From assembly GCA_001298555.1 (NCBI GenBank), contig LJCW01000390.1, positions 103,673 to 167,672 of the forward strand: a DNA stretch of 64,000 bases, read 5' to 3'. Position 1 is the first letter of the stretch; every line of letters starts with the position of its first letter. Shown here piece after piece: positions 43,086 to 51,088 of this stretch. The notes below the pieces were generated by a model that saw nothing but the letters and a program-made list of their open reading frames with translations, was not told the DNA's origin and searched no databases. The stretch comes from Actinobacteria bacterium OV450 (GTDB taxonomy: Bacteria > Actinomycetota > Actinomycetes > Streptomycetales > Streptomycetaceae). The position numbers and the translations under genes were made by a program.

Positions 43086-43751
43086 CTACCCGCGGCCCCA
43101 CCGGACCGGCGGCAGCGGCGGTGGGGGGGGGGGGGGTGGGCCGGGCGGCGGGGGAGGCGGCCCGTGCGGCAGCAGGTCGATCGGCTCGCGCAGGCGCAGC
43201 CTGGCGGGGAGGTCCAGCCGCCCCTCGCGCGAGGCCACCACGGCGTCCCGTACCGCGAGCCCGGCCTCCACCGTGCAGTGCCCGCTGTGGACGGCGACGA
43301 GCAGGCCGTCGCGGACGACCCCGACGAGCGCGCTGACCCGGAAGAGCACGGTGAGGTGCACGTCCACGGTGGCGGCCCGGGCCCCGTCCACGAGGAGGTC
43401 CACCGACGGGTGGTGCGCGGAACTGATGGTGTGGGTGGCCAGGGCGACGACCTCCTCGCTGCCGGGGGACCCGCGCGTGCGCCGCGCCGCCTCCTTGAGG
43501 GCCTTGTACTTGGTCCAGCCGGAAGCCACCAGGGAGACGAGGTCGAGGTCGAGGAAGCCGTTGACTACGGTCGCCAGCTCACGCCCCACGGCCCGGTCGG
43601 CTGCGCTGGTCAGGCCCGGCACGCCCGGCAGGAGGCCCGTCACCGCATCATGGGCCTGCAGCGCGTCGGCGAGTGCTTCGGCGGCCCGCTCCCCGGGACC
43701 GAGCAGCAGGTCCCGGACGGTGAGGGGATCGGCGACGGGAGCCGTGGTCAT
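43086..43751 (-). CDS. Hypothetical protein with polyproline C-terminus
   Basis: A 221-aa protein. The ATG at 43751 overlaps the stop of the TIG-repeat gene upstream (ATGA), so the two form an operon. The middle (SSAHHPSVDLLVDGARAATV then DVHLTVLFRV, SGHCTVEAGLAV) looks like a beta-rich domain of unknown function; the N-terminus is helical. The last 25 residues are almost only Pro and Gly, encoded through a run of 14 G on the plus strand. Length changes in that run would alter the C-terminus. Confidence 0.68.
   Translation of the reverse strand: MTTAPVADPLTVRDLLLGPGERAAEALADALQAHDAVTGLLPGVPGLTSAADRAVGRELATVVNGFLDLDLVSLVASGWTKYKALKEAARRTRGSPGSEEVVALATHTISSAHHPSVDLLVDGARAATVDVHLTVLFRVSALVGVVRDGLLVAVHSGHCTVEAGLAVRDAVVASREGRLDLPARLRLREPIDLLPHGPPPPPPGPPPPPPPPLPPVRWGRG
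43123..43136 (+). repeat. Homopolymer of 14 G inside the coding region
   Basis: Encodes Pro residues close to the end of the 43086-43751 gene. Such tracts are slippage-prone and can also be miscounted in sequencing. Confidence 0.8.
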
Positions 43752-45067
43752 GGGTCCTCCTCCAGGGTCTGGTCACCCGGGTCCGGGTGTGGTTCCAGCC
43801 GTACGGAGCGGGTCGGCGGGCCGGTCTCGGAGGGCTCGGCCACCTCCGTCACTGCGGGGGCCGGGCGCAGCCGGGAACCGAGGTGGTCCTCGACCCACCG
43901 CGGACCGCGGTGGCGGTGGCTGAGGAACGCGGATCCGGCGAGGGCGAGCAGGGCCGCTCCGAGCAGGCTCGAACCGACGACCAGACCGACGGGGACCGGG
44001 CCGTCGGTGGGGGCCGGCGTCGGGGTCGGCGTGGGCGGAGCCGGAGGCGTTGGCGTGGGAGGCGTAGGCGTGGGCGGGACCGGAGCGCCGCCGGTCACCG
44101 TGAACGCCGCCTCGGCACCCACCCCCGGGTCATCGGTGCACGAGGCCCGTACGGTGTACGAGGCCTCGGCCGTGTCGGGCGCCACGTCGAAGGCGGTGCC
44201 GAAGGTGCCGTCCGCTGAGGGAGCCACCGTCGTCCACTGCTTCCCCTCCCATGACAGGGCCACCTCGGGGCAGTCGAATCCCGAACCGGACACGGCCACG
44301 GTGCCGCCGCCCGACGCCGACGAGGGGGGATCGAGCGTCACCTCCGGCTGCGGCCCGGGCGCATCGGTCACCGTGAACCGCTGCCCGGCGGAAATCTGCT
44401 CGTGCCCGACGCACGTTGCGGTGACCGTGTGGTCCGTGGCGTCCGCGTCGGACGGAACGGCGAACCGGGCCGTGAACGCGCCGCCGTCCACCGTGACCTC
44501 CGCCGGTGTGACGCCGGGGAGCGGGCTGCCGTCCCACGTCAGTGCGACCGTACCGGCCCGGCCCTCGTCCGCCGTACAGCCGGCGAACCCGGATCCGGTC
44601 ACGGCGACCGAGGCCCCCACGGCACCCTGGGCCGGGTCCAGGGCCAAGGCCGTGGGCACGGGAGCGGGTACCACCTGGAAGTCGGCGGTCGCCCTGACCT
44701 TGGAGTTGGCCCTGCAGAGCGCGGTGACGCCGTAGTCGCCCGCGGTCGCACCGGACGGAACCGTGATGTCGGTCGCGAACTCGCCGTCGGCGTCGGCCGT
44801 GACGACGCCGAGGCTGTCTCCGCCGTTCCCGGTGATGTCGATCTCGGCTGGCAGGCCGTCGGTCGTACAACGGATGAACCCGTGGCCGTGGACCCCCACC
44901 CTGCTACCCGGCGGTCCCTGCGACGGATCGAGCGTGAGGGACCGCGCCACCGCGGCCCGGACCGGTGAGGTCGCAGCAGGGGCGGAAGGGGGCGCGCCCC
45001 ACGCGAACGCCGTGCTCAACAGCACCGCGATCAGCGAGCGGACGGCCCATGGGGCAAAGGGAAGCAT
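43748..45067 (-). CDS. Secreted membrane-anchored protein with three TIG/IPT-like repeats
   Basis: A 439-aa protein; the ATG at 45067 follows GGAGGG. A signal peptide ends near APAA. Three Ig-like repeats of about 95 residues follow, each opening LxLDPxxGxxGxxVxVxGxGF (DPSQGPPGSRVGVHGHGF, DPAQGAVGASVAVTGSGF, DPPSSASGGGTVAVSGSGF) and each with a Cys pair. A Pro/Thr linker, one membrane helix (VGLVVGSSLLGAALLALAGSAFL) and a cytoplasmic tail of about 60 residues complete it. It is probably a surface adhesion or scaffold protein; ligand unknown. The downstream gene product may bind the cytoplasmic tail. Confidence 0.78.
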   Translation of the reverse strand: MLPFAPWAVRSLIAVLLSTAFAWGAPPSAPAATSPVRAAVARSLTLDPSQGPPGSRVGVHGHGFIRCTTDGLPAEIDITGNGGDSLGVVTADADGEFATDITVPSGATAGDYGVTALCRANSKVRATADFQVVPAPVPTALALDPAQGAVGASVAVTGSGFAGCTADEGRAGTVALTWDGSPLPGVTPAEVTVDGGAFTARFAVPSDADATDHTVTATCVGHEQISAGQRFTVTDAPGPQPEVTLDPPSSASGGGTVAVSGSGFDCPEVALSWEGKQWTTVAPSADGTFGTAFDVAPDTAEASYTVRASCTDDPGVGAEAAFTVTGGAPVPPTPTPPTPTPPAPPTPTPTPAPTDGPVPVGLVVGSSLLGAALLALAGSAFLSHRHRGPRWVEDHLGSRLRPAPAVTEVAEPSETGPPTRSVRLEPHPDPGDQTLEEDP

Positions 45068-45297
45068 GGCCCTCCGTGAGCTGCCTCCATTGTCCCCCGG
45101 CCACCGCCGACCCGCCTGCGCCGCCCGGTGCGGTGCATCCAAGGCGGAGGGGCGTCCGCATGCTGGGCGTATCCGGGCGTTCCGACAACGCAGCGAGTCC
45201 AGCAGTCCGGCACGGGTTCCACGCCGGGGCGGGGCCGCTCAGGGCGGCGGCCGCCGCGCGCTCCGGGCCCGGCTGTCGGGGCCCGCCGACGGACGGA

Positions 45298-45924
45298 TCA
45301 GACGTGCGGCGATTCACCGGCGGCCGGGCGCCGGCCCCCGAGGGACGCGACCAATGCGTCCGCCACCGTCTGCGCATCCGCCTGCGCAACGTCCGCCGGG
45401 TATTCCGGCAGCAGATCGTCCCAGACGGGCAGCCATGACCCGTACAGCTGGGCCTGTCCTTCGGGTCGGGCGAAGAACCAGATGTGCAGGTGTGCGCCTC
45501 CGTCCCCGATGCGGTAGACGTGGGCTCGCGAGATGTGGGGCAGGGCCTGCACGTGGCGGACGATGTGAGTGGACAGGACGCCCAGCTCGGCCGCCAGTTC
45601 ATCGGGCAGGTCGGCCATGTCGTAGTGGTCACGCGGATGCAGCATGAGCACCAGCGGCACACCGACTCCCGGGATCCGCGTGAGTCGCCAACTGTCGTTC
45701 AGCCAGATCCCGTTGTCTCGTTCACGGCACTCCTGGCAGTCCGACGGGTCCTCGCCGTGTCGCGGAGGTTCGGGCAGGACCGGTGGACGCAGCGACGCGA
45801 CGCGCAGACCGTCCGGTTCGAACGGGCTGATGTCCCAGCCCGTCATGCGCGCGAGAGGGAGCCGGCGCTCCCCGTCCGCGGCGGTGAGGGCGTGGTCGTA
45901 GAACTCGTCAGGTTGCATGGCCAT
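45298..45924 (-). CDS. HIT-like (histidine triad) protein
   Basis: A 208-aa protein. Start ATG 45924 (or 45918); TAGTCT 9 nt upstream and no ribosome site suggest a near-leaderless mRNA. It has a CQEC motif near residue 75 and GAHLHIWFFARPEG, the HxHxW remnant of the histidine triad nucleotidyl-binding site. HIT proteins hydrolyse or transfer nucleotides from NMP-linked substrates; substrate unknown. A strong hairpin separates it from the sulfur operon, so it is likely an independent gene. Confidence 0.75.
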   Translation of the reverse strand: MAMQPDEFYDHALTAADGERRLPLARMTGWDISPFEPDGLRVASLRPPVLPEPPRHGEDPSDCQECRERDNGIWLNDSWRLTRIPGVGVPLVLMLHPRDHYDMADLPDELAAELGVLSTHIVRHVQALPHISRAHVYRIGDGGAHLHIWFFARPEGQAQLYGSWLPVWDDLLPEYPADVAQADAQTVADALVASLGGRRPAAGESPHV

Positions 45925-45964
45925 GATCCGAAGACTAGTTCGGACCTGCCGCCGGGTGAAGCCC

Positions 45965-45992
45965 GCGCCCGGGTGGGTGACCACCCGGGCGC
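45965..45992 (-). terminator. Hairpin terminator after the binding-protein gene
   Basis: A perfect 12-bp stem GCGCCCGGGTGG / CCACCCGGGCGC with a GTGA loop, 10 bp after the stop. Confidence 0.82.
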
Positions 45993-46001
45993 CGGACGAA
46001 C

Positions 46002-47132
46002 CTACTTGGTGCCGAGGCCGGCGTCGGTGACCTCGGGCTTGCCGGCTGCCTTCAGCACCTTGTTCAGGAGCGACAGGTCGTAGATGCCGGAGAGGTCGGG
46101 CTGCTCGATGAGCTTGGCCTTGACCGCCCAGTCGGACTCGGTCTTCAGCGTGCCGGCGAGGGGGTCGTCGGTGACGAGGATGCTCTTCCACGCGGGGTCG
46201 ATGACCGCGGGTTCCAGCTCCTTGCCGCTGAGCGTCTTGAGCGCCGCGTTGGCGGAGGCCTTCGCCTGGTCCGGGTTGGCGTTGATCCACTCGTTCGTCT
46301 TCACCGTGCCGCGCAGCACGGCCTCGACGACGTCCGCGTGCTCCTTGAGGAACTTCTGCGACACGATGACGTTGGTGATGACGAACTTCTTGTCGGGCCA
46401 CAGGTCGGTCTCGTCGAGGAGGACGGAGGCGCCCTCGGAGACGAGCTTGGAGGCGGTGGGCTCGGGGACCCAGGCTCCGTCGATGGAGCCCTGCTTGAAG
46501 GCGTCCGGGGTGACCTTGTTGTCGGTGCGGACGACGGAGACGTCACCCTTGCCGGACTCCGGGTCGACCTTCCAGCCCTTGTCGGCGATCCAGTTGAGGA
46601 ACGCGACGTCCTGGGTGTTGCCCTTCTGAGGGGTGGCGATCCTCTTGCCCTTGAGGTCGTCCAGGGTCTTGATCGTGTCCGGGTTCACGACGAGCTTGAC
46701 GCCGCCGGAGGCGGAGCCGGAGATGATCCGCAGGTTGGTGCTCTTGGACTTCACGTAGCCGTTGATCGAGGGGGAGGGGCCGATGAAGCCGATGTCGAGG
46801 GAGCCGCCGTTGAGGGCTTCGATCTCGGAGGGTCCGGCGTTGAAGGTCTGCGGCTTGATCGTGGTGCCGCCGAGCTCCTTGGCGATCAGGCCTTCCTGGA
46901 TGCCGACCAGTGCGGTGGCGTGCGTCAGGTTGGGGAAGTACCCGATGCGGACCTCGGAGGCGGAGAGCTTCTTGGTGTCTGCGGCGGGGGAGGCGGACGT
47001 CTTCGCGTCATCCTTGTCGGCCTGGGAGCCGTAGCCGCACGAGGCGAGCACGCCGATCAGGAGCGGCAGGGCGGCAGCGGCGGCGATACCGCGGCGCACG
47101 GTCTTACTGGTGGTGGTGCTGGTGGCAGGCAC
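46002..47132 (-). CDS. Sulfonate/nitrate-type ABC substrate-binding lipoprotein (SsuA-like)
   Basis: A 376-aa protein; GTG 47132 with AGGAAG upstream. The signal peptide ends in a lipobox LASC (Cys32). The mature part is a family-16 binding protein: VRIGYFPNLTHATALVGIQEG, TFNAGPSEIEALNGGSLDIG, DGAWVPEPTASKLV. Placed directly after cysN, it should bind sulfonates or a related sulfur source. In other streptomycetes the binding protein of this operon is followed by ATPase and permease genes; here a terminator and a HIT gene follow, so the membrane partners must be elsewhere or lost. Confidence 0.87.
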   Translation of the reverse strand: MPATSTTTSKTVRRGIAAAAALPLLIGVLASCGYGSQADKDDAKTSASPAADTKKLSASEVRIGYFPNLTHATALVGIQEGLIAKELGGTTIKPQTFNAGPSEIEALNGGSLDIGFIGPSPSINGYVKSKSTNLRIISGSASGGVKLVVNPDTIKTLDDLKGKRIATPQKGNTQDVAFLNWIADKGWKVDPESGKGDVSVVRTDNKVTPDAFKQGSIDGAWVPEPTASKLVSEGASVLLDETDLWPDKKFVITNVIVSQKFLKEHADVVEAVLRGTVKTNEWINANPDQAKASANAALKTLSGKELEPAVIDPAWKSILVTDDPLAGTLKTESDWAVKAKLIEQPDLSGIYDLSLLNKVLKAAGKPEVTDAGLGTK

Positions 47133-47279
47133 GGAGGGCTTCCTCTCGCAGCGTCAACTCATGACGCGGGTCTTCGTCTGTGCAGCGGGGACGGGTACGG
47201 CTCGTGGGGGGTGAGGGCGTGCGGGCAGTGCACGTACGTCATCGCGCACATCGCGCCACCCCTCCCTGGCCGCTGCCGA

Positions 47280-47304
47280 GGCGGCCGCTGCCTACGCGGC
47301 CGCC
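47280..47304 (-). terminator. Hairpin between cysN and the binding-protein gene
   Basis: A perfect 9-bp stem GGCGGCCGC / GCGGCCGCC with a 7-nt loop, 40 bp after the cysN stop. It is a terminator or attenuator that could lower expression of the lipoprotein gene. Confidence 0.5.
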
Positions 47305-47343
47305 CTCCTTGGCGAAGGTGGAGTAGATGTCGGAGAGCATGGG

Positions 47344-48684
47344 TCAGAAGTCCCATTCCTCGTCGTCGGCCTGCACGGTGGTCCGCGCCTGGGAGGCGAA
47401 GGACTCCCCGGCCATGCCCGCCGCCAGGGTGGTGCCGTCGGCCGGGTCGATCAGCAGGAAGGACCCGGTGCGGCGCGAGTCGGCGTACGCGTCGAGCGCG
47501 AGCGGCTCGGCGGTCCGTACGACGACGCGGCCGATGTCGTTGGCCACCAGCTGCCCGGGGTCCGGGTGCTGGGACAGGTCGTCGAGGGTCAGCCGCGAGG
47601 GGATCTCCTTGACGATCGCCTTGACCGTCCGCGTCGTGTGCTTGAGCAGCACCCGCGCACCGACCGAGAGGGGCTGGTCGGCGACGTGGCAGACCGTGGC
47701 GACGACGTCCTGGGTGGTGGCCGGCGGGTTCGCGGACGGCGCGATGAGGTCACCGCGGGAGATGTCGATGTCGTCCGCCAGACGGACCGTCACCGACTGG
47801 GGCGCCCAGGCGATGTCCACGCTCTCGCCGAGTGCGTCGATCCCGGCGATGACCGACGTGCGGCCCGACGGCAGGACGGTGACGGCCTCGCCGACGCGCA
47901 GCACGCCGGAGGCGATCTGGCCGGCGTAGCCGCGGTAGTCGGGGTGCTCGGCGGTCTGCGGGCGGATCACGTACTGCACCGGGAAACGCGCCGGGCAGGC
48001 CGTGAGGTCGTGGCTGACCGGGACGGTCTCCAGGTGCTCCAGCACCGTCGGGCCGCCGTACCAGTCCATGTGGGCGGACGGCTCGACCACGTTGTCGCCG
48101 GCGAGCGCCGAGATCGGGATCGCGGTGATCTCCGGGACGCCCAGGTCAGAGGCGTACGCGGTGAACTCCTCGGCGATCTTGGCGAAGACCTGCTCCTCGT
48201 AGCCCACCAGGTCCATCTTGTTGACGGCCAGGACCACGTGCGGGACACGCAGCAGGGCCGCGACCGCGGCGTGCCGGCGGGTCTGCTCGATCACGCCGTT
48301 GCGGGCGTCGACGAGGACCACGGCCAGGTCGGCGGTGGAGGCGCCGGTGACCATGTTCCGCGTGTACTGCACGTGCCCCGGGGTGTCGGCGAGGATGAAC
48401 CGGCGCCGGGCGGTGGCGAAGTAGCGGTACGCGACGTCGATGGTGATGCCCTGCTCCCGCTCGGCCCGCAGGCCGTCGGTCAGCAGGGCCAGGTCGGGGG
48501 CGTCCTGACCGCGGCTCGCGGAAACCCGCTCGACCGCCTCCAGCTGGTCGGTCAGCACCGACTTGGAGTCGTGCAGCAGGCGTCCGACCAGGGTGGACTT
48601 GCCGTCGTCGACGGAGCCGGCGGTCGCGAAGCGCAGCAGGGTGGTCGCCGCCAGATCGGCGAACTGCTCGGTGGTGCTGGTCAT
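47344..48684 (-). CDS. cysN: Sulfate adenylyltransferase subunit 1 (GTPase)
   Basis: A 446-aa EF-Tu-like GTPase: P-loop GSVDDGKSTL, switch DTPGHVQYTRNMVTGAS, and NKMDLV. With CysD it forms ATP sulfurylase, where GTP hydrolysis drives formation of adenosine 5'-phosphosulfate (APS) from sulfate and ATP. Its start follows the cysD stop by 1 bp. It is CysN alone, with no C-terminal APS kinase fusion; the kinase is the separate cysC. Confidence 0.95.
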   Translation of the reverse strand: MTSTTEQFADLAATTLLRFATAGSVDDGKSTLVGRLLHDSKSVLTDQLEAVERVSASRGQDAPDLALLTDGLRAEREQGITIDVAYRYFATARRRFILADTPGHVQYTRNMVTGASTADLAVVLVDARNGVIEQTRRHAAVAALLRVPHVVLAVNKMDLVGYEEQVFAKIAEEFTAYASDLGVPEITAIPISALAGDNVVEPSAHMDWYGGPTVLEHLETVPVSHDLTACPARFPVQYVIRPQTAEHPDYRGYAGQIASGVLRVGEAVTVLPSGRTSVIAGIDALGESVDIAWAPQSVTVRLADDIDISRGDLIAPSANPPATTQDVVATVCHVADQPLSVGARVLLKHTTRTVKAIVKEIPSRLTLDDLSQHPDPGQLVANDIGRVVVRTAEPLALDAYADSRRTGSFLLIDPADGTTLAAGMAGESFASQARTTVQADDEEWDF

Positions 48685-48685
48685 G

Positions 48686-49624
48686 TTAGAAGTACCCTTC
48701 GCGCTTGCGGTCTTCCATCGCGGCCTCGGACAGCTTGTCGTCGGCGCGGGTCGCGCCCCGCTCGGTGAGCCGGGAGGCGGCGATCTCGGTGATCACGGCG
48801 TCCAGCGTGGTGGCGTCGGAGTCGACGGCACCGGTGCAGGACATGTCACCGACGGTGCGGTAGCGGATCAGGCGGGTCTCGGTGGTCTCGCCCTCCTTGG
48901 GACCGCCCCCCTCGCCCGCCGTCAGCCACATGCCGTTGCGCTGGAACACCTCGCGCTCGTGGGCGAAGTAGATCTCCGGCAGCTCGATCTCCTCGCGGGC
49001 GATGTACTGCCACACGTCCAGCTCGGTCCAGTTGGACAGCGGGAACACGCGCACGTGCTCGCCCGGGGCGTGGCGGCCGTTGTAGAGCTGCCACAGCTCG
49101 GGGCGCTGGCGGCGCGGGTCCCACTGGGAGAACTCGTCGCGCAGGGAGAAGACGCGCTCCTTGGCGCGAGCCTTCTCCTCGTCGCGGCGGCCGCCGCCGA
49201 AGACGGCGTCGAACTTCAGCTGCTGGATCGCCTCGGTGAGGGGGACGGTCTGCAGCGGGTTGCGGACGCCGTCGGGGCGCTCGCGGAGCTTCCCGGCGTC
49301 GATGTACTCCTGGACGGAGGCCACGTGCAGGCGCAGGTTGTGCTTCGCCACGGCCCGGTCACGGTAGGCGAGGACCTCGGGGAAGTTGTGCCCGGTGTCG
49401 ACGTGCAGCAGCGTGAACGGCACCGGCGCCGGCGCGAACGCCTTCAGCGCCAGGTGCAGCATCACGATCGAGTCCTTGCCGCCGGAGAAGAGGATCACCG
49501 GCTTCTCGAACTCGCCCGCCACCTCGCGGAAGATGTGCACGGCCTCCGACTCGAGGGCGTCGAGGTGTGACAGCGCGTAGGGCGCGTCGGTCTCTTCGTG
49601 CAGGTGGGCGACGGTGGCCGTCAT
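48686..49624 (-). CDS. cysD: Sulfate adenylyltransferase subunit 2
   Basis: A 312-aa PP-loop enzyme: ILFSGGKDSIVMLHLA is the pyrophosphate loop; WTELDVWQYI and RYRTVGDMSCTGAV are family signatures. It makes APS together with CysN. The start overlaps the cysC stop as ATGA. Confidence 0.95.
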   Translation of the reverse strand: MTATVAHLHEETDAPYALSHLDALESEAVHIFREVAGEFEKPVILFSGGKDSIVMLHLALKAFAPAPVPFTLLHVDTGHNFPEVLAYRDRAVAKHNLRLHVASVQEYIDAGKLRERPDGVRNPLQTVPLTEAIQQLKFDAVFGGGRRDEEKARAKERVFSLRDEFSQWDPRRQRPELWQLYNGRHAPGEHVRVFPLSNWTELDVWQYIAREEIELPEIYFAHEREVFQRNGMWLTAGEGGGPKEGETTETRLIRYRTVGDMSCTGAVDSDATTLDAVITEIAASRLTERGATRADDKLSEAAMEDRKREGYF

Positions 49625-50166
49625 GCCAGACCCCTCTCGGTGAGCAGCGCGTGCAGGGCCGATGCCGACTCCTGCACGGTCTGCGTGTGCGACTCGATGC
49701 GGAGGTCCGGGGACTCCGGAGCCTCGTACGGGTCGTCGACGCCGGTCAGACCGGAGATCTCGCCCGCCGCCTGCTTGGCGTACAGGCCCTTCACGTCACG
49801 CTCGGAGCAGACCTCGACCGGGGTGGCCACGTGGACCTCCAGGTACGAGGTGCCCTCGGCGGCGTGCCGCTTGCGGACGGCCTCGCGGCTGTCCGCGAAC
49901 GGCGCGATCACCGGCACGAGCGCCTTGACGCCGTTGCTGGCGAGCAGTTCGGCGACGAATCCGATCCGCTGTACGTTGGTGTGGCGGTCCTCCCGGGTGA
50001 AACCCAGGCCGGCGGAGAGGAACTCGCGGATCTCGTCGCCGTCGAGGACCTCCACGCGGTGGCCCTCCCCGCGCAGCCGCTCGGCCAGCGCGTAGGCGAT
50101 GGTGGTCTTGCCCGCGCTGGGCAGCCCGGTCAGCCACACGGTGGCGCCCTGGTCGCTCACGCTCAT
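49621..50166 (-). CDS. cysC: Adenylylsulfate kinase
   Basis: A 181-aa kinase: P-loop GLPSAGKTT, EVLDGDEIREFLSAGLGFTREDR, and the lid region GLYAKQAAGEISGLTGVDDPYE. It phosphorylates APS to PAPS. ATG 50166 is preferred (GGAGAAG upstream); ATG 50205, overlapping the cysH stop as TGATG, would add 13 residues and is also plausible. PAPS may serve sulfation, because the neighbouring CysH has the motifs of an enzyme that uses APS directly. Confidence 0.93.
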   Translation of the reverse strand: MSVSDQGATVWLTGLPSAGKTTIAYALAERLRGEGHRVEVLDGDEIREFLSAGLGFTREDRHTNVQRIGFVAELLASNGVKALVPVIAPFADSREAVRKRHAAEGTSYLEVHVATPVEVCSERDVKGLYAKQAAGEISGLTGVDDPYEAPESPDLRIESHTQTVQESASALHALLTERGLA

Positions 50167-50204
50167 CTGCTTCTCCGTCGGTTCTCTGCTGTCCGTGTCC
50201 GTCA

Positions 50205-50912
50205 TCAGCCGTGCAGTCCGCACTCGGTCTTGGCCCGTCCGGCCCAGCGGCCGGCCCGTGCGTCCTCGCCCTCCGCCACGCGGCGGGTGCAGGGGGCGCA
50301 GCCGACCGAGGCGTAGCCGTCCATCAGCAGCGGGTTGGTCAGGACACCGTGTTCCGCGACGTACGCGTCCACGTCGTCCTGGGTCCAGCGGGCGATCGGG
50401 GAGATCTTGACCTTCTGCCGCTTCTCGTCCCAGCCGACCACGGGGGTGCCGGCCCGGGTGGGGGACTCGTCGCGGCGCAGGCCCGTCGCCCACGCCTCGT
50501 ACGCGGTCAGGCCCTCTTCCAGCGGCTTGACCTTGCGCAGGGCGCAGCACAGGTCGGGGTCGCGGTCGTGCAGCTTCGGGCCGTACTCCGCGTCCTGCTC
50601 GGCCACCGTCCGGCGCGGGGTCAGCGTGATGACGTTGACGTCCATCACGGCTTCGACCGCGTCGCGGGTGCCGATCGTCTCCTCGAAGTGGTAGCCCGTG
50701 TCGAGGAAGACCACGTCCACGCCGGGGAAGGCGCGGGAGGCCAGGTGGGCGACCACCGCGTCCTCCATGGAGGAGGTCACGGCGAACTTCCGGCCGAAGG
50801 TCTGCGCCGCCCACGTGAGGATCTCCAGCGCGGAGGCGTCCTCCAGGTCCCGGCCCGCCTGCTCGGCCAGCGCCTTGAGCTCGCGCGTCCGCCCCGTATG
50901 ACTGCTCGTCAT
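50205..50912 (-). CDS. cysH: APS-type assimilatory sulfate reductase
   Basis: A 235-aa protein; ATG 50912 with a strong GGAGG upstream. VTSSMEDAVVAHLA is the substrate loop, and two Cys pairs (LCCALRKVKPL and VGCAPCTRR) are the [4Fe-4S] ligands that mark APS reductases rather than PAPS reductases; a C-terminal TECGLHG carries the catalytic Cys. It reduces APS to sulfite with thioredoxin. The start overlaps the small zinc-ribbon gene stop as ATGA. Confidence 0.94.
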   Translation of the reverse strand: MTSSHTGRTRELKALAEQAGRDLEDASALEILTWAAQTFGRKFAVTSSMEDAVVAHLASRAFPGVDVVFLDTGYHFEETIGTRDAVEAVMDVNVITLTPRRTVAEQDAEYGPKLHDRDPDLCCALRKVKPLEEGLTAYEAWATGLRRDESPTRAGTPVVGWDEKRQKVKISPIARWTQDDVDAYVAEHGVLTNPLLMDGYASVGCAPCTRRVAEGEDARAGRWAGRAKTECGLHG

Positions 50913-51088
50913 ATCTCTTCCCCTCCGGCGGTGTCGGACCGAACGCCCCGGGCCAGCAGCCCGAGGTACTTCAGCTGGAAGGCCCGGTTGCAGGCCCTGC
51001 ACTCCCAGGCGCCGTGACCCGTCTCGTTCGGGAACAGGTCCTCGTCGCCGCAGTACGGGCAGTGGAACGGGGCCGCGCGCTCGCTCAC
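50909..51088 (-). CDS. Small zinc-ribbon protein of the sulfur operon
   Basis: A 59-aa protein with two CxxC pairs, FHCPYCGDEDLF and WECRACNRAF, forming a zinc ribbon or a rubredoxin-like site. GTG 51088 overlaps the sulfite reductase stop (GTGA) and its own stop overlaps cysH, so it is locked into the operon. It may deliver electrons or help assemble the reductase; homologues sit at this place in other streptomycetes. Confidence 0.85.
   Translation of the reverse strand: MSERAAPFHCPYCGDEDLFPNETGHGAWECRACNRAFQLKYLGLLARGVRSDTAGGEEI

Noticed and set aside
47159..47256. Small minus-strand frame (starting MCAMTYVHCPH) before the binding-protein gene, considered as a cysteine leader peptide
   Set aside because: It lacks the SRRH signature and a convincing ribosome site, and lies after a terminator-like hairpin.
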